Assembly (NCBI RefSeq): GCF_900105925.1
Contig: NZ_LT629791.1
Coordinates: 3,383,278-3,447,277, forward strand
Direction of reading: 5' to 3'
Source: Jiangella alkaliphila
GTDB taxonomy: Bacteria > Actinomycetota > Actinomycetes > Jiangellales > Jiangellaceae
Length of the DNA: 64,000 nucleotides
The notes below the pieces were generated by a model that was not told the DNA's origin, searched no databases, and was given only the letters and a program-made list of their open reading frames with translations. The translations under genes were made by a program, and so were the position numbers. Every line of letters begins with the position of its first letter. Within the stretch, counting starts at the first letter, position 1. This document shows positions 26,176-35,397 of this stretch, piece after piece.

Positions 26176-26937
26176 GTGCGTCGCATCACTGTCCTTGCCG
26201 CTGCCTGCGCGGCGATCGCCGTGGGAGCCGCCGTTCCGGCCGCCGCCGGCGAGTCCATCGACTCCTATTACTTCGAAGGCAACGCCCAGGACTGCGAGGA
26301 CCTGGAGTTCCTGGCCAACGCCGCACTCGTCGGGCTCCCCAGCCCGGGCGAGACACTGATCGACGTCGACCCGGGCGCGGACGCCGCCAACGACATCGTC
26401 AGCGGCGATGTCTACGGCGACGACGACCAGTTCCTCGACGTCGAGCAGCTCGACGACTCGTACGTCATCACCGCCATCGTGGTGAAGGGCGGGCCCGCCT
26501 ACACGCTGTACGTCGTCGGCGAGACGGAGTCGCCGTGGACCGGCCTGCACTCGCCGCCGCTGGACGGCGATGCCAAGTACCCGGGGATCAGCCACTGGTT
26601 CGTCTGCGGCTACCAGGACGAGACGCCGTCGCCCACACCGACGCCGTCGGAGTCGCCGTCCGAGAGCCCCAGCGAGTCGCCATCGGAAACGCCGTCGGAG
26701 TCCCCGTCGGAGTCGCCGAGCGAGTCTCCGTCCGAGTCGCCGTCGCAAACGCCGAGCGAGTCCCCGTCGGAGTCGCCCAGCGCGTCGCCGACCGACAGCC
26801 CGACGCCGTCGCCGACCGATGACGACGACGGGGAGCTGCCCGACACCGGTGGTGCGCCGGGCGTCCTGCTGGCGCTGGCCGGTGGGCTGCTGCTCGCCGG
26901 TCTGCTCGTGCTGCGGCACCGCCTCGTGAAGCTGTAA
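26176..26937 (+). CDS. LPXTG cell-wall anchored protein with Pro/Ser/Thr/Glu repeats (2 of 2)
   Basis: 253 residues, paralogue of the preceding gene. Signal about 1-24, globular region about 25-150 with cysteines in AQDCEDLEF and WFVCGYQDE, an ESPS/ETPS stalk (about 152-215), then LPDTG, a hydrophobic span and RHRLVKL. The globular parts align only loosely (both contain a VVKGGxxxTLYV-like strand), so the two may bind different ligands. GTG 26176 follows GAGGGG. The pair may be surface adhesins or stalked binding proteins; function unknown. Confidence 0.85.
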   Translation: MRRITVLAAACAAIAVGAAVPAAAGESIDSYYFEGNAQDCEDLEFLANAALVGLPSPGETLIDVDPGADAANDIVSGDVYGDDDQFLDVEQLDDSYVITAIVVKGGPAYTLYVVGETESPWTGLHSPPLDGDAKYPGISHWFVCGYQDETPSPTPTPSESPSESPSESPSETPSESPSESPSESPSESPSQTPSESPSESPSASPTDSPTPSPTDDDDGELPDTGGAPGVLLALAGGLLLAGLLVLRHRLVKL

Positions 26938-26959
26938 CACCGACGCTCTCGATTCCGCG

Positions 26960-26998
26960 GGTTGACTTCAGCGCCACCAGCTGGCGCTGAAGTCAACC
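26960..26998. terminator. Bidirectional terminator between convergent genes
   Basis: A perfect 17-bp stem (GGTTGACTTCAGCGCCA, 26960-26976, with its complement 26982-26998) and 5-base loop lies between the second LPXTG gene and lhgO, which converge. It can serve both strands. Confidence 0.8.
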
Positions 26999-27014
26999 TC
27001 CGCGCACGAATGCG

Positions 27015-28217
27015 TCAGCCGGCCAGCAGCTCGCCGACCACGTCGTCGGCGATGGCGAGGCACGCGGTCGCCGCCGGCGAAGGGGCGTTGCGGATGCACA
27101 GCACGTTGCCGCGCCGGCTGGACCGGAAGTCGTCGACCAGGGTGCCGTCGGCGTTCATCGCCTGCGCGCGGATGCCGGCCGGGGCGGGCACGAGGTCGTC
27201 GACCGTGAGCGCGGGCAGGTACTGCCGGGCGGCCGCGGCGAACCGGCGCCGGCTCATCGACCCGTACAGCTCACTGACCGCCGTGCGCCGGTTGGCCCAG
27301 GCGAACCTGCGGAAGCCGCTCCAGCGGGCCAGCCGGATCAGCTCGGCCGGGTCGACGTCGCGTTTGCGGTAGCCCTCGCGGGCCAGTGCGAGGACGGCGT
27401 TCGGGCCGACCATCACCTCGCCGTCGACGCGCTTGGTCAGGTGCACGCCGAGGAACGGGTAGCGCGGGTCCGGCACCGGGTAGACGAGGCCGTTGACCAG
27501 GTGGCGGCGCTCGGGGCGCAGCAGCGCGAACTCGCCGCGGAACGGGACGATGCGCGGGTACGTGTCGTCGCCGGCCAGCCGGGCCAGCCGGTCGGACTGC
27601 AGCCCCGCGCACACGACGACGCGGTCGAAGGCGAGCGTCTCGCCGGACGCGCCGGTGACCCGGACCTCGTCGTCGGACTGGTGGAACCGCGTCACCTCGA
27701 AGCCGGTGCGCAGCGTCGCCCCCGCCTCGGCGGCGTCGGCCAAGAGCGCGGCCGCGATGGCGGCGAAGTCGACGATCGCCGTCGTGGGGGAGTGCAGCCC
27801 GGCGACGCCGCGGACGTGCGGCTCCAGCTCGGCCAGTTCGCGGGCGTCGAGCATCCGCACGCCGGGCACCTCGTTGGCGATGGCCCGCTTGTGCAGGTCG
27901 TCGAGACGGCGCCGCTGCGACTCGTCCAGAGCGACGATGACCTTGCCGCACTCGTCGTACGTCAGGCCCTTCTCGGTGCAGTAGTCGCGCAGCAGCCCGA
28001 CCCCGCGGCGCGAGAATCGGGCCTTCGCCGAGCCGGGCGCGTAGTAGATGCCGGCGTGCACGACGCCGCTGTTGCGCCGCGTCTGGTGCCGGGCCGGCTC
28101 GGGCTCCTTCTCCAGCACGGTGACGGTGGCGCCGTCGGACGAGCGGGCCAGCGCGCGGGCGACGGCCGAACCGACGATGCCGCCGCCGACGACGGCGAAG
28201 CTGGACGGGACGCTCAT
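27015..28217 (-). CDS. lhgO: L-2-hydroxyglutarate oxidase
   Basis: FAD-dependent oxidase of the DAO family that returns L-2-hydroxyglutarate to 2-oxoglutarate. 400 residues. N-terminal dinucleotide motif VVGGGIVGSAVARAL with the acidic partner in VTVLEKE, then the LhgO signature HQTRRNSGVVHAGIYYAPGSAKARF and C-terminal FAD contact NAPSPAATACLAIADDVV. GGGGGAG lies about 7 bases before the ATG. Monocistronic: convergent with the LPXTG gene and divergent from dgt. Confidence 0.93.
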   Translation of the reverse strand: MSVPSSFAVVGGGIVGSAVARALARSSDGATVTVLEKEPEPARHQTRRNSGVVHAGIYYAPGSAKARFSRRGVGLLRDYCTEKGLTYDECGKVIVALDESQRRRLDDLHKRAIANEVPGVRMLDARELAELEPHVRGVAGLHSPTTAIVDFAAIAAALLADAAEAGATLRTGFEVTRFHQSDDEVRVTGASGETLAFDRVVVCAGLQSDRLARLAGDDTYPRIVPFRGEFALLRPERRHLVNGLVYPVPDPRYPFLGVHLTKRVDGEVMVGPNAVLALAREGYRKRDVDPAELIRLARWSGFRRFAWANRRTAVSELYGSMSRRRFAAAARQYLPALTVDDLVPAPAGIRAQAMNADGTLVDDFRSSRRGNVLCIRNAPSPAATACLAIADDVVGELLAG

Positions 28218-28296
28218 GCGCCACTCCCCCCGAGTGAACAGTGGCGCCAGGGTACCGAACGCGCCGTGGCGGCGGGCAGCGTAACCTCTGGCCGTG

Positions 28297-29523
28297 ATGA
28301 GCGGCTACGACGACGCGGACCGCGAACGGTGGGCGGCCGAGCCACCGAAGCGGGCGGTGCGCACGGCGTTCGAGCGTGACCGCGCCCGCGTCGTGCACTC
28401 CGCGTCGCTGCGGCGGCTGGCGGCGAAGACCCAGGTGGTGGCGCCCGGCAGCGACGACTTCGTCCGCAACCGGCTGACGCACTCGCTCGAGGTGGCGCAG
28501 GTCGGCCGCGAGCTCGGCAAGGAGCTGGGCTGCGACCCCGACGTCGTCGACGCTGCCTGCCTCGCGCACGACATCGGCCACCCGCCGTTCGGGCACAACG
28601 GCGAGCAGGTGCTCGACGAGATCGCGGCCGGCATCGGCGGGTTCGAGGGCAACGCCCAGACGTTGCGGCTGCTCACCCGCCTGGAGGCCAAGGCCGTCCA
28701 CCCCGACGGCCGGTCCGCGGGCCTCAACCTCACCCGCGCCAGCCTCGACGCGTCGACCAAGTACCCGTGGCGCCGCGGCGAGCGCGACGGCCGCAAGTTC
28801 GGCGTCTACGACGACGACGCCGAGGTGTTCGGCTGGCTGCGCGACGGCGCCGCCGGCGACCGCCGCTGCCTCGAGGCGCAGGTCATGGACTTCTCCGACG
28901 ACGTCGCCTACAGCGTCCACGACGTCGAGGACGCGATCGTCGGCGGCTGGCTGCAGCCGGGGGAGCGGCTGGACGACGCGTCGGAGCGCTCACACGTCGC
29001 CGAGTTGACCCAGGAGTGGTACCTGCCCGACGCGTCGGCCGACGAGATCACCGAGGCGCTGGACCGGCTGCGCGCCCTGCCCTATTGGGTGGCCGCGTAC
29101 GACGGCCGGCTCCGCTCGCTGGCCGCGCTGAAGGACATGACCAGCCAGCTGATCGGCCGCTTCTGCGACGACGCCGAGCGGGCGACCCACGCCGCCTACG
29201 GGGGTGGGCGGCTCACCCGGTACGCCGCCGACCTCGTCGTGCCGCGCCACACCCGCGTCGAAGTGGCGGTCCTCAAGGGCCTGGCCGCCGTCTACGTCAT
29301 GACGGCCTCGGACCGCAAGCCGATCTACGCCCGCCAGCGGGAGCTGATCCAGGAGCTGGTGTCGGCGCTGCGGCTGCGCGCGCCGGACTCGCTGGAACCG
29401 GCCTTCCAGGAGTTCTGGGGAGACGCCCCCGACGACGCCGCCCGCCTGCGCGTGATCGTCGACCAGGTCGCTTCCCTCACCGACGACTCCGCCGTCGCCC
29501 TGCACACGCGCCTCACCCACTGA
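28297..29523 (+). CDS. dgt: Deoxyguanosinetriphosphate triphosphohydrolase-like protein
   Basis: HD-superfamily metal enzyme cleaving dNTPs to deoxynucleoside and triphosphate. 408 residues. Conserved [29 protein letters not shown], the HD motif [15 protein letters not shown] near residue 89 and [18 protein letters not shown] start at ATG 28297; a GTG directly before it is also possible, and no ribosome site is visible for either. The small gap to dnaG (60 bases) and the shared strand suggest co-expression, as the two are often neighbours in actinobacteria. Confidence 0.92.
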   Translation: MSGYDDADRERWAAEPPKRAVRTAFERDRARVVHSASLRRLAAKTQVVAPGSDDFVRNRLTHSLEVAQVGRELGKELGCDPDVVDAACLAHDIGHPPFGHNGEQVLDEIAAGIGGFEGNAQTLRLLTRLEAKAVHPDGRSAGLNLTRASLDASTKYPWRRGERDGRKFGVYDDDAEVFGWLRDGAAGDRRCLEAQVMDFSDDVAYSVHDVEDAIVGGWLQPGERLDDASERSHVAELTQEWYLPDASADEITEALDRLRALPYWVAAYDGRLRSLAALKDMTSQLIGRFCDDAERATHAAYGGGRLTRYAADLVVPRHTRVEVAVLKGLAAVYVMTASDRKPIYARQRELIQELVSALRLRAPDSLEPAFQEFWGDAPDDAARLRVIVDQVASLTDDSAVALHTRLTH

Positions 29524-29583
29524 CCGCACCGCAGGACCGCCGGTCGAATGGGCTTGAGGCGGCAGCGGTCGTAGACTCGGCGC

Positions 29584-31515
29584 GTGGCAGGTCGAATCCG
29601 GGACGAGGACATCGCAGCCATCCGCGAGCGCGCCCGGATCGACGTCATCGTCGGCGAGTACGTCGCGCTACGCAACGCCGGCGGCGGGTCGCTCAAAGGG
29701 CTGTGCCCGTTCCACGACGAGAAGTCACCGTCGTTCCACGTCACGCCCGCGCGCGGATTCTTCCACTGTTTCGGCTGCTCAGAAGGCGGCGACGTCATCA
29801 GCTTCGTCCAGAAGATCGACCAGCTGTCGTTCACCGAGGCGATCGAGCGGCTGGCCGACAAGGTCGGGATGCAGCTGCGGTACGAGGAGACCGGGTCCGG
29901 CACGGCGCCGCGGCAGAACCGTGAGCAGCGCACGCGGCTGGTCGAGGCGCACCGGGTCGCGGCGGAGTTCTACGCCGAGGCGCTGGCGGGGTCGCCGGAG
30001 GCGGTGACCGGCCGGCAGTTCCTCGACGAGCGCGGGTTCGACCACGAGGCGGCGCAGCGCTTCGGCGTCGGCTACGCACCGCAGGGCGGCGAGGTGCTGC
30101 GCAAGCACCTGCGGCAGAAGGGCTTCAGCGACCACGAGATCATCACCGCCGGGCTGGTCGCACAGGGCCGTAACGCGCCGTACGACCGCTTCCGCGGCCG
30201 GCTGGTGTGGCCCATCCACGACCTCATGGGCGACGTCGTCGGGTTCGGCGCCCGCCGCCTGTTCGACGACGACCGCATCGAGGCGAAGTACCTCAACACC
30301 CCCGAGACGCCGATCTACAAGAAGAGCCACGTCCTGTACGGCGTCGACCTCGCCAAGAAGGACATCGCCCGCACGTCGCGGGCCGTCGTCGTCGAGGGCT
30401 ACACCGACGTCATGGCCTGTCACCTGGCTGGCGTCACCACCGCCGTCGCCACCTGCGGGACGGCGTTCGGCGAGGACCACGCGCGCATTCTGCGCCGGCT
30501 GCTGCGCGACCAGGACGAGTACCGCGGCCAGGTGATCTTCACATTCGACGGCGACGCCGCGGGCCAGAAGGCGGCGCTGCGGGCGTTCGAGGGCGACCAG
30601 CGCTTCGTCGGCCAGACCTACGTCGCGATCGACCCCGACGGCCTGGACCCGTGCGAGCGGCGGCAGACCTCCGGCGATCCGGGCGTGCGCGAGCTGATCG
30701 CGCGGCACCGGCCGCTGTTCGAGTTCGCCATCCGCAGCATGATCGACGAGTACGACCTCGACAACGCCGAGGGCCGGGCCCACGCGCTGGACCGGGCGAT
30801 CCCGTTCATCGCGCGCATCCGCGACCGCGCCGTCCGCGACCAGTACGCCGTCCGGATGTCCGGGTGGGTCGGCCCGCCGCTGGGTCACTCGGAGAACTGG
30901 GAGCGCGACGTCGTCTCCCGGGTCCGCGCGGCCGCCGGGGTGCCCGACCGGCGCGCCGGGGGAGGCCGCGGCGGCCGGGCCGCCGCGCCGCCCGCGGCCG
31001 GACAGCAGGCGCTCGGCGTGCCTGTGCACGGCAACGTCGACCCGCAGACCCTCGAGCTGGAGCGGGCCGCGCTGCGCGTCGGCGTCCAGCGCCCGGCCCT
31101 GGCCGGACCCACGTTCGACGACCTCGCGCCCGAGGCGTTCCTGTCGCCGGCCTACCGCGCCGTCCGCGAGACCGTCGCCAAGGCCGGCGGCTGCGCGACC
31201 CAGGCCGGGGGCCACGACTGGGTCGAGGCGCTGCTGGCCGTCGCGCCGGACGACTCCGCCCGGCACATCGTCACCCAGCTCGCTGTCGAGGCCATGCCCG
31301 TCGACGAGAACGCCGTGCAGCGCTACGCCGACTCAGTCGTGCTGCGGCTGCATGAGGTGTGGGTGTCGCGCCAGCTGGTGGCGTTGAAGGCCAAGCTGCA
31401 GCGCACCGACCCGTCGGCACAGGTCGAGGTCTACAACCGGCTCTTCGGCGAGCTGATGGCGCTGGAGAAACACCGCCGCGACCTGCGCGAGCGAGGCATC
31501 GGCACCGCCGGCTGA
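29584..31515 (+). CDS. dnaG: DNA primase
   Basis: Makes RNA primers for replication. 643 residues. The CHC2 zinc finger has Cys41, His44, Cys62 and Cys65 (LCPFHDEKSPSFHV, FFHCFGCSEGG). The RNA polymerase domain includes RFRGRLVWPIHDLMGDVVGFGAR, and the TOPRIM acidic residues are in VVVEGYTDVMA and FTFDGDAAGQKAALRAF. The C-terminal DnaB-binding helical domain begins near residue 510 after a Gly/Ala/Arg-rich linker. GTG start. Full length and intact. Confidence 0.95.
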   Translation: MAGRIRDEDIAAIRERARIDVIVGEYVALRNAGGGSLKGLCPFHDEKSPSFHVTPARGFFHCFGCSEGGDVISFVQKIDQLSFTEAIERLADKVGMQLRYEETGSGTAPRQNREQRTRLVEAHRVAAEFYAEALAGSPEAVTGRQFLDERGFDHEAAQRFGVGYAPQGGEVLRKHLRQKGFSDHEIITAGLVAQGRNAPYDRFRGRLVWPIHDLMGDVVGFGARRLFDDDRIEAKYLNTPETPIYKKSHVLYGVDLAKKDIARTSRAVVVEGYTDVMACHLAGVTTAVATCGTAFGEDHARILRRLLRDQDEYRGQVIFTFDGDAAGQKAALRAFEGDQRFVGQTYVAIDPDGLDPCERRQTSGDPGVRELIARHRPLFEFAIRSMIDEYDLDNAEGRAHALDRAIPFIARIRDRAVRDQYAVRMSGWVGPPLGHSENWERDVVSRVRAAAGVPDRRAGGGRGGRAAAPPAAGQQALGVPVHGNVDPQTLELERAALRVGVQRPALAGPTFDDLAPEAFLSPAYRAVRETVAKAGGCATQAGGHDWVEALLAVAPDDSARHIVTQLAVEAMPVDENAVQRYADSVVLRLHEVWVSRQLVALKAKLQRTDPSAQVEVYNRLFGELMALEKHRRDLRERGIGTAG

Positions 31516-31541
31516 CCGCCGCTCGGCCGCGGGTGGCGGGT

Positions 31542-31913
31542 TCAGCCGTCCTCGCGCCGGAACGCGGTGCGGGTCAGCGCCTGGACGTCGCTGTCGAGGT
31601 GGTCGACGCGTCGATTGACCTCGTCGAACCGGGTGTTCATCTCCGCGCGCATAGAGTCGAACTTCGCATCCATGGCGCCGAACTTGGCGTCCATGGCCCC
31701 GAACTTCGCGTCCATGGACTGGAAGCGCGCGTCGAACTTCTCGTCCATCGCCGCGAACCGGTGGTCGATGGTGTCGAACCGGTGGTCGATGGTGTCGAAC
31801 CGCGCCCCGAGCCCGTCGATCTTTGCGTCGATCAGACGCAGCAGCAAGGTGGCACCGATGCTGATCGCGGCCAGAAAGCTGCCGATCAGCGTCCAGGTCT
31901 GCGCGTCGTTCAT
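31542..31913 (-). CDS. Membrane-anchored heptad-repeat coiled-coil protein
   Basis: 123 residues. One N-terminal membrane segment (LIGSFLAAISIGATLLLRLI) followed by an almost unbroken coiled coil of seven-residue repeats: two RFDTIDH units, then MDEKFDA, MDAKFGA twice and MDAKFDS. The repeat is also visible in the DNA. AAGGAG precedes the ATG. Proteins with this layout (DUF1640-like) may act as membrane-tethered spacers or scaffolds; there is no direct clue here. Convergent with dnaG. Confidence 0.75.
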   Translation of the reverse strand: MNDAQTWTLIGSFLAAISIGATLLLRLIDAKIDGLGARFDTIDHRFDTIDHRFAAMDEKFDARFQSMDAKFGAMDAKFGAMDAKFDSMRAEMNTRFDEVNRRVDHLDSDVQALTRTAFRREDG

Positions 31914-32038
31914 CTACTGCTCCTTCGTGGATCGTCATGGTACGACCCTGCCCGGGAGCGGCGCAGCTCGTGGAGGACGAATCGGACATTGTGGATAACC
32001 ACCGGAACGCATCGCCCCTGTGGACGACGGAGCCGGGC

Positions 32039-32710
32039 CTACACGTGGCCGAAGCGGGCCAGGCACTCGGCCAGCGTGAGGCCGTCCGCCAGCGCGGCCC
32101 GAATGGACACCTCCCTGGCCGTGAGTCGCTCGGCCGCGGCCAGCACCTCGTCGACCAGCTCGGACGGGACCACGATGCCGCCGTCCTCGTCGGCGAGGAC
32201 GAAGTCGCCCGGCCGCACCTCCACCCAGGCCGTCGTCGCGCCGCGCAGGTAGACCGGGTCCTGCCAGCCGGTGACCGCCCAGCGCCCGATCGACTGCACC
32301 GGCGTGCGATACCGCGCGAACACCGGGAACCCGTGCTTCCGCAGCCAGCGCAGGTCACGCACCCCACCGTCGACCACCGCGCCGACGCAGCCGCGCTCGC
32401 GCAGGCCCAGCGCGATCAGCTCGCCGAAGTAGCAGACGCCGTCGCCGTCACCGGCCCAGACGGCGACCTCGTCGGGGCCGATGCCCTGGCAGGCCTCCAT
32501 CTTGGCGGGGTCGCCGGCGCCCTCGTACGGGCGCAGCTGGCCGCGGATCGTGTAGGCCCAGCCGGCCACCCGCTCGCCGGACACGGCTGCCAGTGACGGG
32601 GACAGCCCCTGGCCGGTCCGGCCCAGGACGTCGAGAGCGTCCGCGACGTTCGACGTGTCGACGGCGGCGAAGCGCCGGCGGATCTCTGCTCGCTGCTCGG
32701 TGGTGTGCAC
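32039..32710 (-). CDS. RraA-family protein (HMG/CHA aldolase-like)
   Basis: 223 residues with the RraA/dimethylmenaquinone-methyltransferase-like fold: TSNVADALDVLG, then GELIALGLRERGCVGAVVDGGVRDLRWLRKHGFPVF with the metal-binding GGVRD, and PGDFVLADEDGGIVVPSELVDEV. Biochemically known relatives are 4-hydroxy-4-methyl-2-oxoglutarate/4-carboxy-4-hydroxy-2-oxoadipate aldolases with divalent metal, and RNase E inhibitors. In an actinobacterium an aldolase or decarboxylase is likelier. GTG start with GGAGA upstream. Divergent from the small-peptide/frnE pair. Confidence 0.85.
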   Translation of the reverse strand: MHTTEQRAEIRRRFAAVDTSNVADALDVLGRTGQGLSPSLAAVSGERVAGWAYTIRGQLRPYEGAGDPAKMEACQGIGPDEVAVWAGDGDGVCYFGELIALGLRERGCVGAVVDGGVRDLRWLRKHGFPVFARYRTPVQSIGRWAVTGWQDPVYLRGATTAWVEVRPGDFVLADEDGGIVVPSELVDEVLAAAERLTAREVSIRAALADGLTLAECLARFGHV

Positions 32711-32776
32711 GGTGGATTCTCCAACACTCGACGGCCGCGAGGGAATGCGCCGCTACCCGTTGACGCTTCAATCATC

Positions 32777-32917
32777 ATGAGCGAGATCCGGGACACGGCG
32801 GCCACCGCAAGCACCACGGACGAGGTCCAGCCGAACGGTCTGATCGTCCTCGGCAGCGCGAGCGGTACGGCCGACGGCGACGCCGGCGAGTGTGCCGACG
32901 GCTTCTGCGCCCTCTGA
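32777..32917 (+). CDS. Small 46-residue peptide with C-terminal Cys pair, upstream of frnE
   Basis: Encodes MSEIRDTAATAS...DAGECADGFCAL. The N-terminal two-thirds are hydrophilic with a central NGLIVLGSASG, and the end has two cysteines spaced CADGFC two residues from the C-terminus. Third codon positions are G or C in all but four codons, a strong coding signal for so short a frame. It ends 28 bases before the FrnE start, on the same strand, and no strong Shine-Dalgarno is visible. The leader-plus-Cys-tail layout resembles a modified-peptide precursor or a redox-carrier peptide. I recognise no family. Confidence 0.55.
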   Translation: MSEIRDTAATASTTDEVQPNGLIVLGSASGTADGDAGECADGFCAL

Positions 32918-32945
32918 GCGATTCCCCAGAACGAGGAGAACAACA

Positions 32946-33596
32946 GTGCTGGTCGAGGTGTGGTCGGACTTCGTCTGCCCGTGGTGCTACATCGGCAAGC
33001 GGCGGCTGGAGACGGCGCTGAGCCGGTTCGAGCACGCCGGCGACGTCGAGATCGTGTGGCGCAGCTTCCAGCTGGACCCGTCCACGCCGCCCGGGGCGGA
33101 CGGCCCGGTGTCGGAGACCCTGCGGACCAAGTACGGTGCGAGCGCCGAGCAGGTCGTGCAGATGAACGAGCGGGTCACGACGCTCGCCGCGGCCGAGGGG
33201 CTGGACTACCACCTGGACACCGCGCGGGTCGCGAACACGTTCGACGCGCACCGGGTGGCGCACCTGGCCCGCGAGCACGGGGCCGGGCCGCAGCTGCACG
33301 AGCGGCTCATGCGGGCGCACCTGATCGAGTCGGTGCACCTGGGCACGCCGGAGAACATCGTCCGGCTGGCCGCCGAGGTGGGCGTGCCCGCCGACGAGGC
33401 GCGCCGGGTGCTCGACGGGGACGACTACGCCGACGACGTGCGGGCGGAGATCGACCTGGCGCGGCAGTTCGGCGCCAACGGGGTGCCGTTCTTCGTGATG
33501 GGCCGCACCCACGGCGTCTCCGGGGCGCAGCCGGTCGAGGTCTTCGACGGTGCGCTCGCCGAGGCGTACCAGCGGGCGACGGCGCCGGCCGGCTGA
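32946..33596 (+). CDS. DsbA-family (FrnE-like) dithiol oxidoreductase
   Basis: 216 residues, cytoplasmic (no signal). Thioredoxin fold with active site CPWC (Cys11, Cys14) at the very N-terminus in EVWSDFVCPWCYIGKRRLE, a helical insertion, and the cis-Pro region GANGVPFFVMG. FrnE/HCCA-isomerase-like members act as disulfide isomerases or in polyketide pathways. Its direct substrate may be the Cys-containing peptide encoded immediately upstream. GAGGAG precedes GTG 32946. Confidence 0.9.
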   Translation: MLVEVWSDFVCPWCYIGKRRLETALSRFEHAGDVEIVWRSFQLDPSTPPGADGPVSETLRTKYGASAEQVVQMNERVTTLAAAEGLDYHLDTARVANTFDAHRVAHLAREHGAGPQLHERLMRAHLIESVHLGTPENIVRLAAEVGVPADEARRVLDGDDYADDVRAEIDLARQFGANGVPFFVMGRTHGVSGAQPVEVFDGALAEAYQRATAPAG

Positions 33597-33644
33597 CAGA
33601 ACCCGCCGTCGCGGACAAGCCGCCGCGGCGGGCATGATGCGGGC

Positions 33645-35024
33645 ATGACCCTCGTCGCCGGCATCGATTCGTCCACTCAGTCCTGCAAGGTCGTGCTCGT
33701 CGACGCCGACTCCGGCGCCGTCGTCGCGACCGGGCGCGCCGACCATCCCGACGGCACCGAGGTCGACCCCCGTGCCTGGTGGGACGCCCTCCAACAGGCC
33801 GGCGACGGGCTGCTGGAGCGGGCCGCGGCGGTCGCCGTCGGCGGGCAGCAGCATGGCATGGTCGTGCTCGACGACGCCGGCGAGGTGGTGCGGCCGGCGC
33901 TGCTGTGGAACGACACCCGCTCGGCCGGCGCCGCCCGCGACTTGACGGCGGAGCTCGGCGGCCCCGCGGCCTGGGCCGAGGCCGTCGGGCTGGTGCCGGT
34001 CGCCAGCTTCACCGTCACCAAGCTCCGCTGGCTGGCCCGGCACGAACCGGACAACGCCGCCCGCGTCGAGCAGGTGATGCTCCCGCACGACTACCTCAGC
34101 TGGCAGCTGGCCGGCCGCCCGAACGAGGCGGTGACCGACCGCGGCGACGCCTCGGGCACCGGCTACTGGTCTGCTGCCACCAACGAGTACCGCCCCGACC
34201 TGCTGGAACTCGGTTTCGGCCGGACGATCGGCGTGCCGCGGGTCGCCGCTCCGGCCGAGGTGACGGGTTCGACGGCGTCAGGCGCGGCCATCGCACCCGG
34301 CACCGGCGACAACATGGGCGCGGCGCTGGGCCTGACGCTCGAGCCCGGCGACGTCGTGGTCTCACTGGGGACCAGCGGCACGGCGTTCGCCGTCTCCGAG
34401 GCGCCCGTCGCCGATCGCACCGGCACGGTCGCCGGGTTCGCCGACGCCACCGGCCGGCACCTGCCGCTCGTCGCGACGCTCAACGCCGCCCGCGTGCTGA
34501 CCGCCGCCGCGACGCTGCTCGGCACCGACCTCGCCGGGCTGGACCGGCTCGCGTTGGAGGCGGACTCCGGCGCCGGCGGCCTCGTGCTGCTGCCGTACCT
34601 CGACGGCGAGCGCACGCCCGATCTGCCGGACGCGACCGGCTCACTGGTCAATCTCACCCGCGCCGCGATGACCCCGCGCAACCTCGCCCGCGCCGCCGTC
34701 GAGGGCATGCTCTGCGGCCTCGCCGACGGTGTCGACGCGCTGGCCGCGCAGGGGGTGTCCGTGCGGCGGGTGCTGCTGATCGGCGGCGCCGCGAAGTCGG
34801 CCGCGGTCCGCGCCGTCGCCGCCGAGGTGTTCGGCACGCCGGTCGTCGTCCCGGCGCCGGGCGAGTACGTCGCGCTCGGCGCCGCCCGGCAGGCGGCCTG
34901 GGCGCTCTCCGGCGCCGCTACGCCGCCGGCCTGGCCGTTGGACGTGGAGACGACGGTCGACGCGGGGGCCGGGACGGGGGTCCGGGAGGCCTACGCCGCC
35001 GCGCGGCAGCGGCTGCACGGCTGA
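33645..35024 (+). CDS. xylB: Xylulokinase (FGGY family)
   Basis: Phosphorylates D-xylulose, feeding the pentose phosphate pathway. 459 residues. Actin-like ATPase fold: phosphate 1 [20 protein letters not shown], substrate segment VGGQQHGMV with [19 protein letters not shown], phosphate 2 [11 protein letters not shown] and adenosine loop [14 protein letters not shown]. Other FGGY sugars cannot be excluded. It stands apart from the sugar locus at 39-58 kb, with no isomerase beside it. Confidence 0.88.
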   Translation: MTLVAGIDSSTQSCKVVLVDADSGAVVATGRADHPDGTEVDPRAWWDALQQAGDGLLERAAAVAVGGQQHGMVVLDDAGEVVRPALLWNDTRSAGAARDLTAELGGPAAWAEAVGLVPVASFTVTKLRWLARHEPDNAARVEQVMLPHDYLSWQLAGRPNEAVTDRGDASGTGYWSAATNEYRPDLLELGFGRTIGVPRVAAPAEVTGSTASGAAIAPGTGDNMGAALGLTLEPGDVVVSLGTSGTAFAVSEAPVADRTGTVAGFADATGRHLPLVATLNAARVLTAAATLLGTDLAGLDRLALEADSGAGGLVLLPYLDGERTPDLPDATGSLVNLTRAAMTPRNLARAAVEGMLCGLADGVDALAAQGVSVRRVLLIGGAAKSAAVRAVAAEVFGTPVVVPAPGEYVALGAARQAAWALSGAATPPAWPLDVETTVDAGAGTGVREAYAAARQRLHG

Positions 35025-35042
35025 CCTCCGCCTGACAGGCCC

Positions 35043-35116
35043 CGTTGATCTTGGAGTTCTTCGGCGATTGCCGGGCGATTCGTCCGTTTGATGCCCGAAC
35101 AACTCCAAGATCAACG
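35043..35116. repeat. REP-like hairpin with perfect 16-bp arms
   Basis: CGTTGATCTTGGAGTT (35043-35058) and its exact reverse complement (35101-35116) flank a 42-base loop, 18 bases after the xylB stop. Close relative of the element at 10509-10584. The rest of the 373-base gap to the next gene has no gene I can support. Confidence 0.8.
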
Positions 35117-35358
35117 CGGAGTGGGGGTATGCGCCGCGGCGCGGCGGCTGCTGCACGGCCGACCTTCGGCGTGTCACCCCTGGTGGGTGGCGCGAAAGCT
35201 CGGCGACGATGGCAGGCGCTCGGGGCGTTCGTGGCGGAATGCCTACCTCCGCGAGCGCCTGTCTGAGGAGTTGAGGCGTCCTTCTCTTTCGCGCGACCCC
35301 CGTCATTGGGCATGGTGGAATACGGGCACACGCCGGCCGGTTGTGGCGGTTAGATTTG

Positions 35359-35372
35359 GTTGACACGTCAAC
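35359..35372. promoter_or_regulatory. Palindrome upstream of the flavin monooxygenase operon
   Basis: GTTGACACGTCAAC (6-bp arms, 2-bp centre) lies 25 bases before the ATG at 35398 and overlaps a possible TTGACA -35. A good candidate operator (MarR- or TetR-like shape); regulator unknown. Confidence 0.5.
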
Positions 35373-35397
35373 AGTCGGCGAGAGGGAGTGACGCGAG

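Noticed and set aside
25682-26820. Short tandem repeats that could suggest a CRISPR array
   Set aside because: They are in-frame 12-base codon repeats encoding ETPS/ESPS stalks of wall proteins, with no unique spacers.
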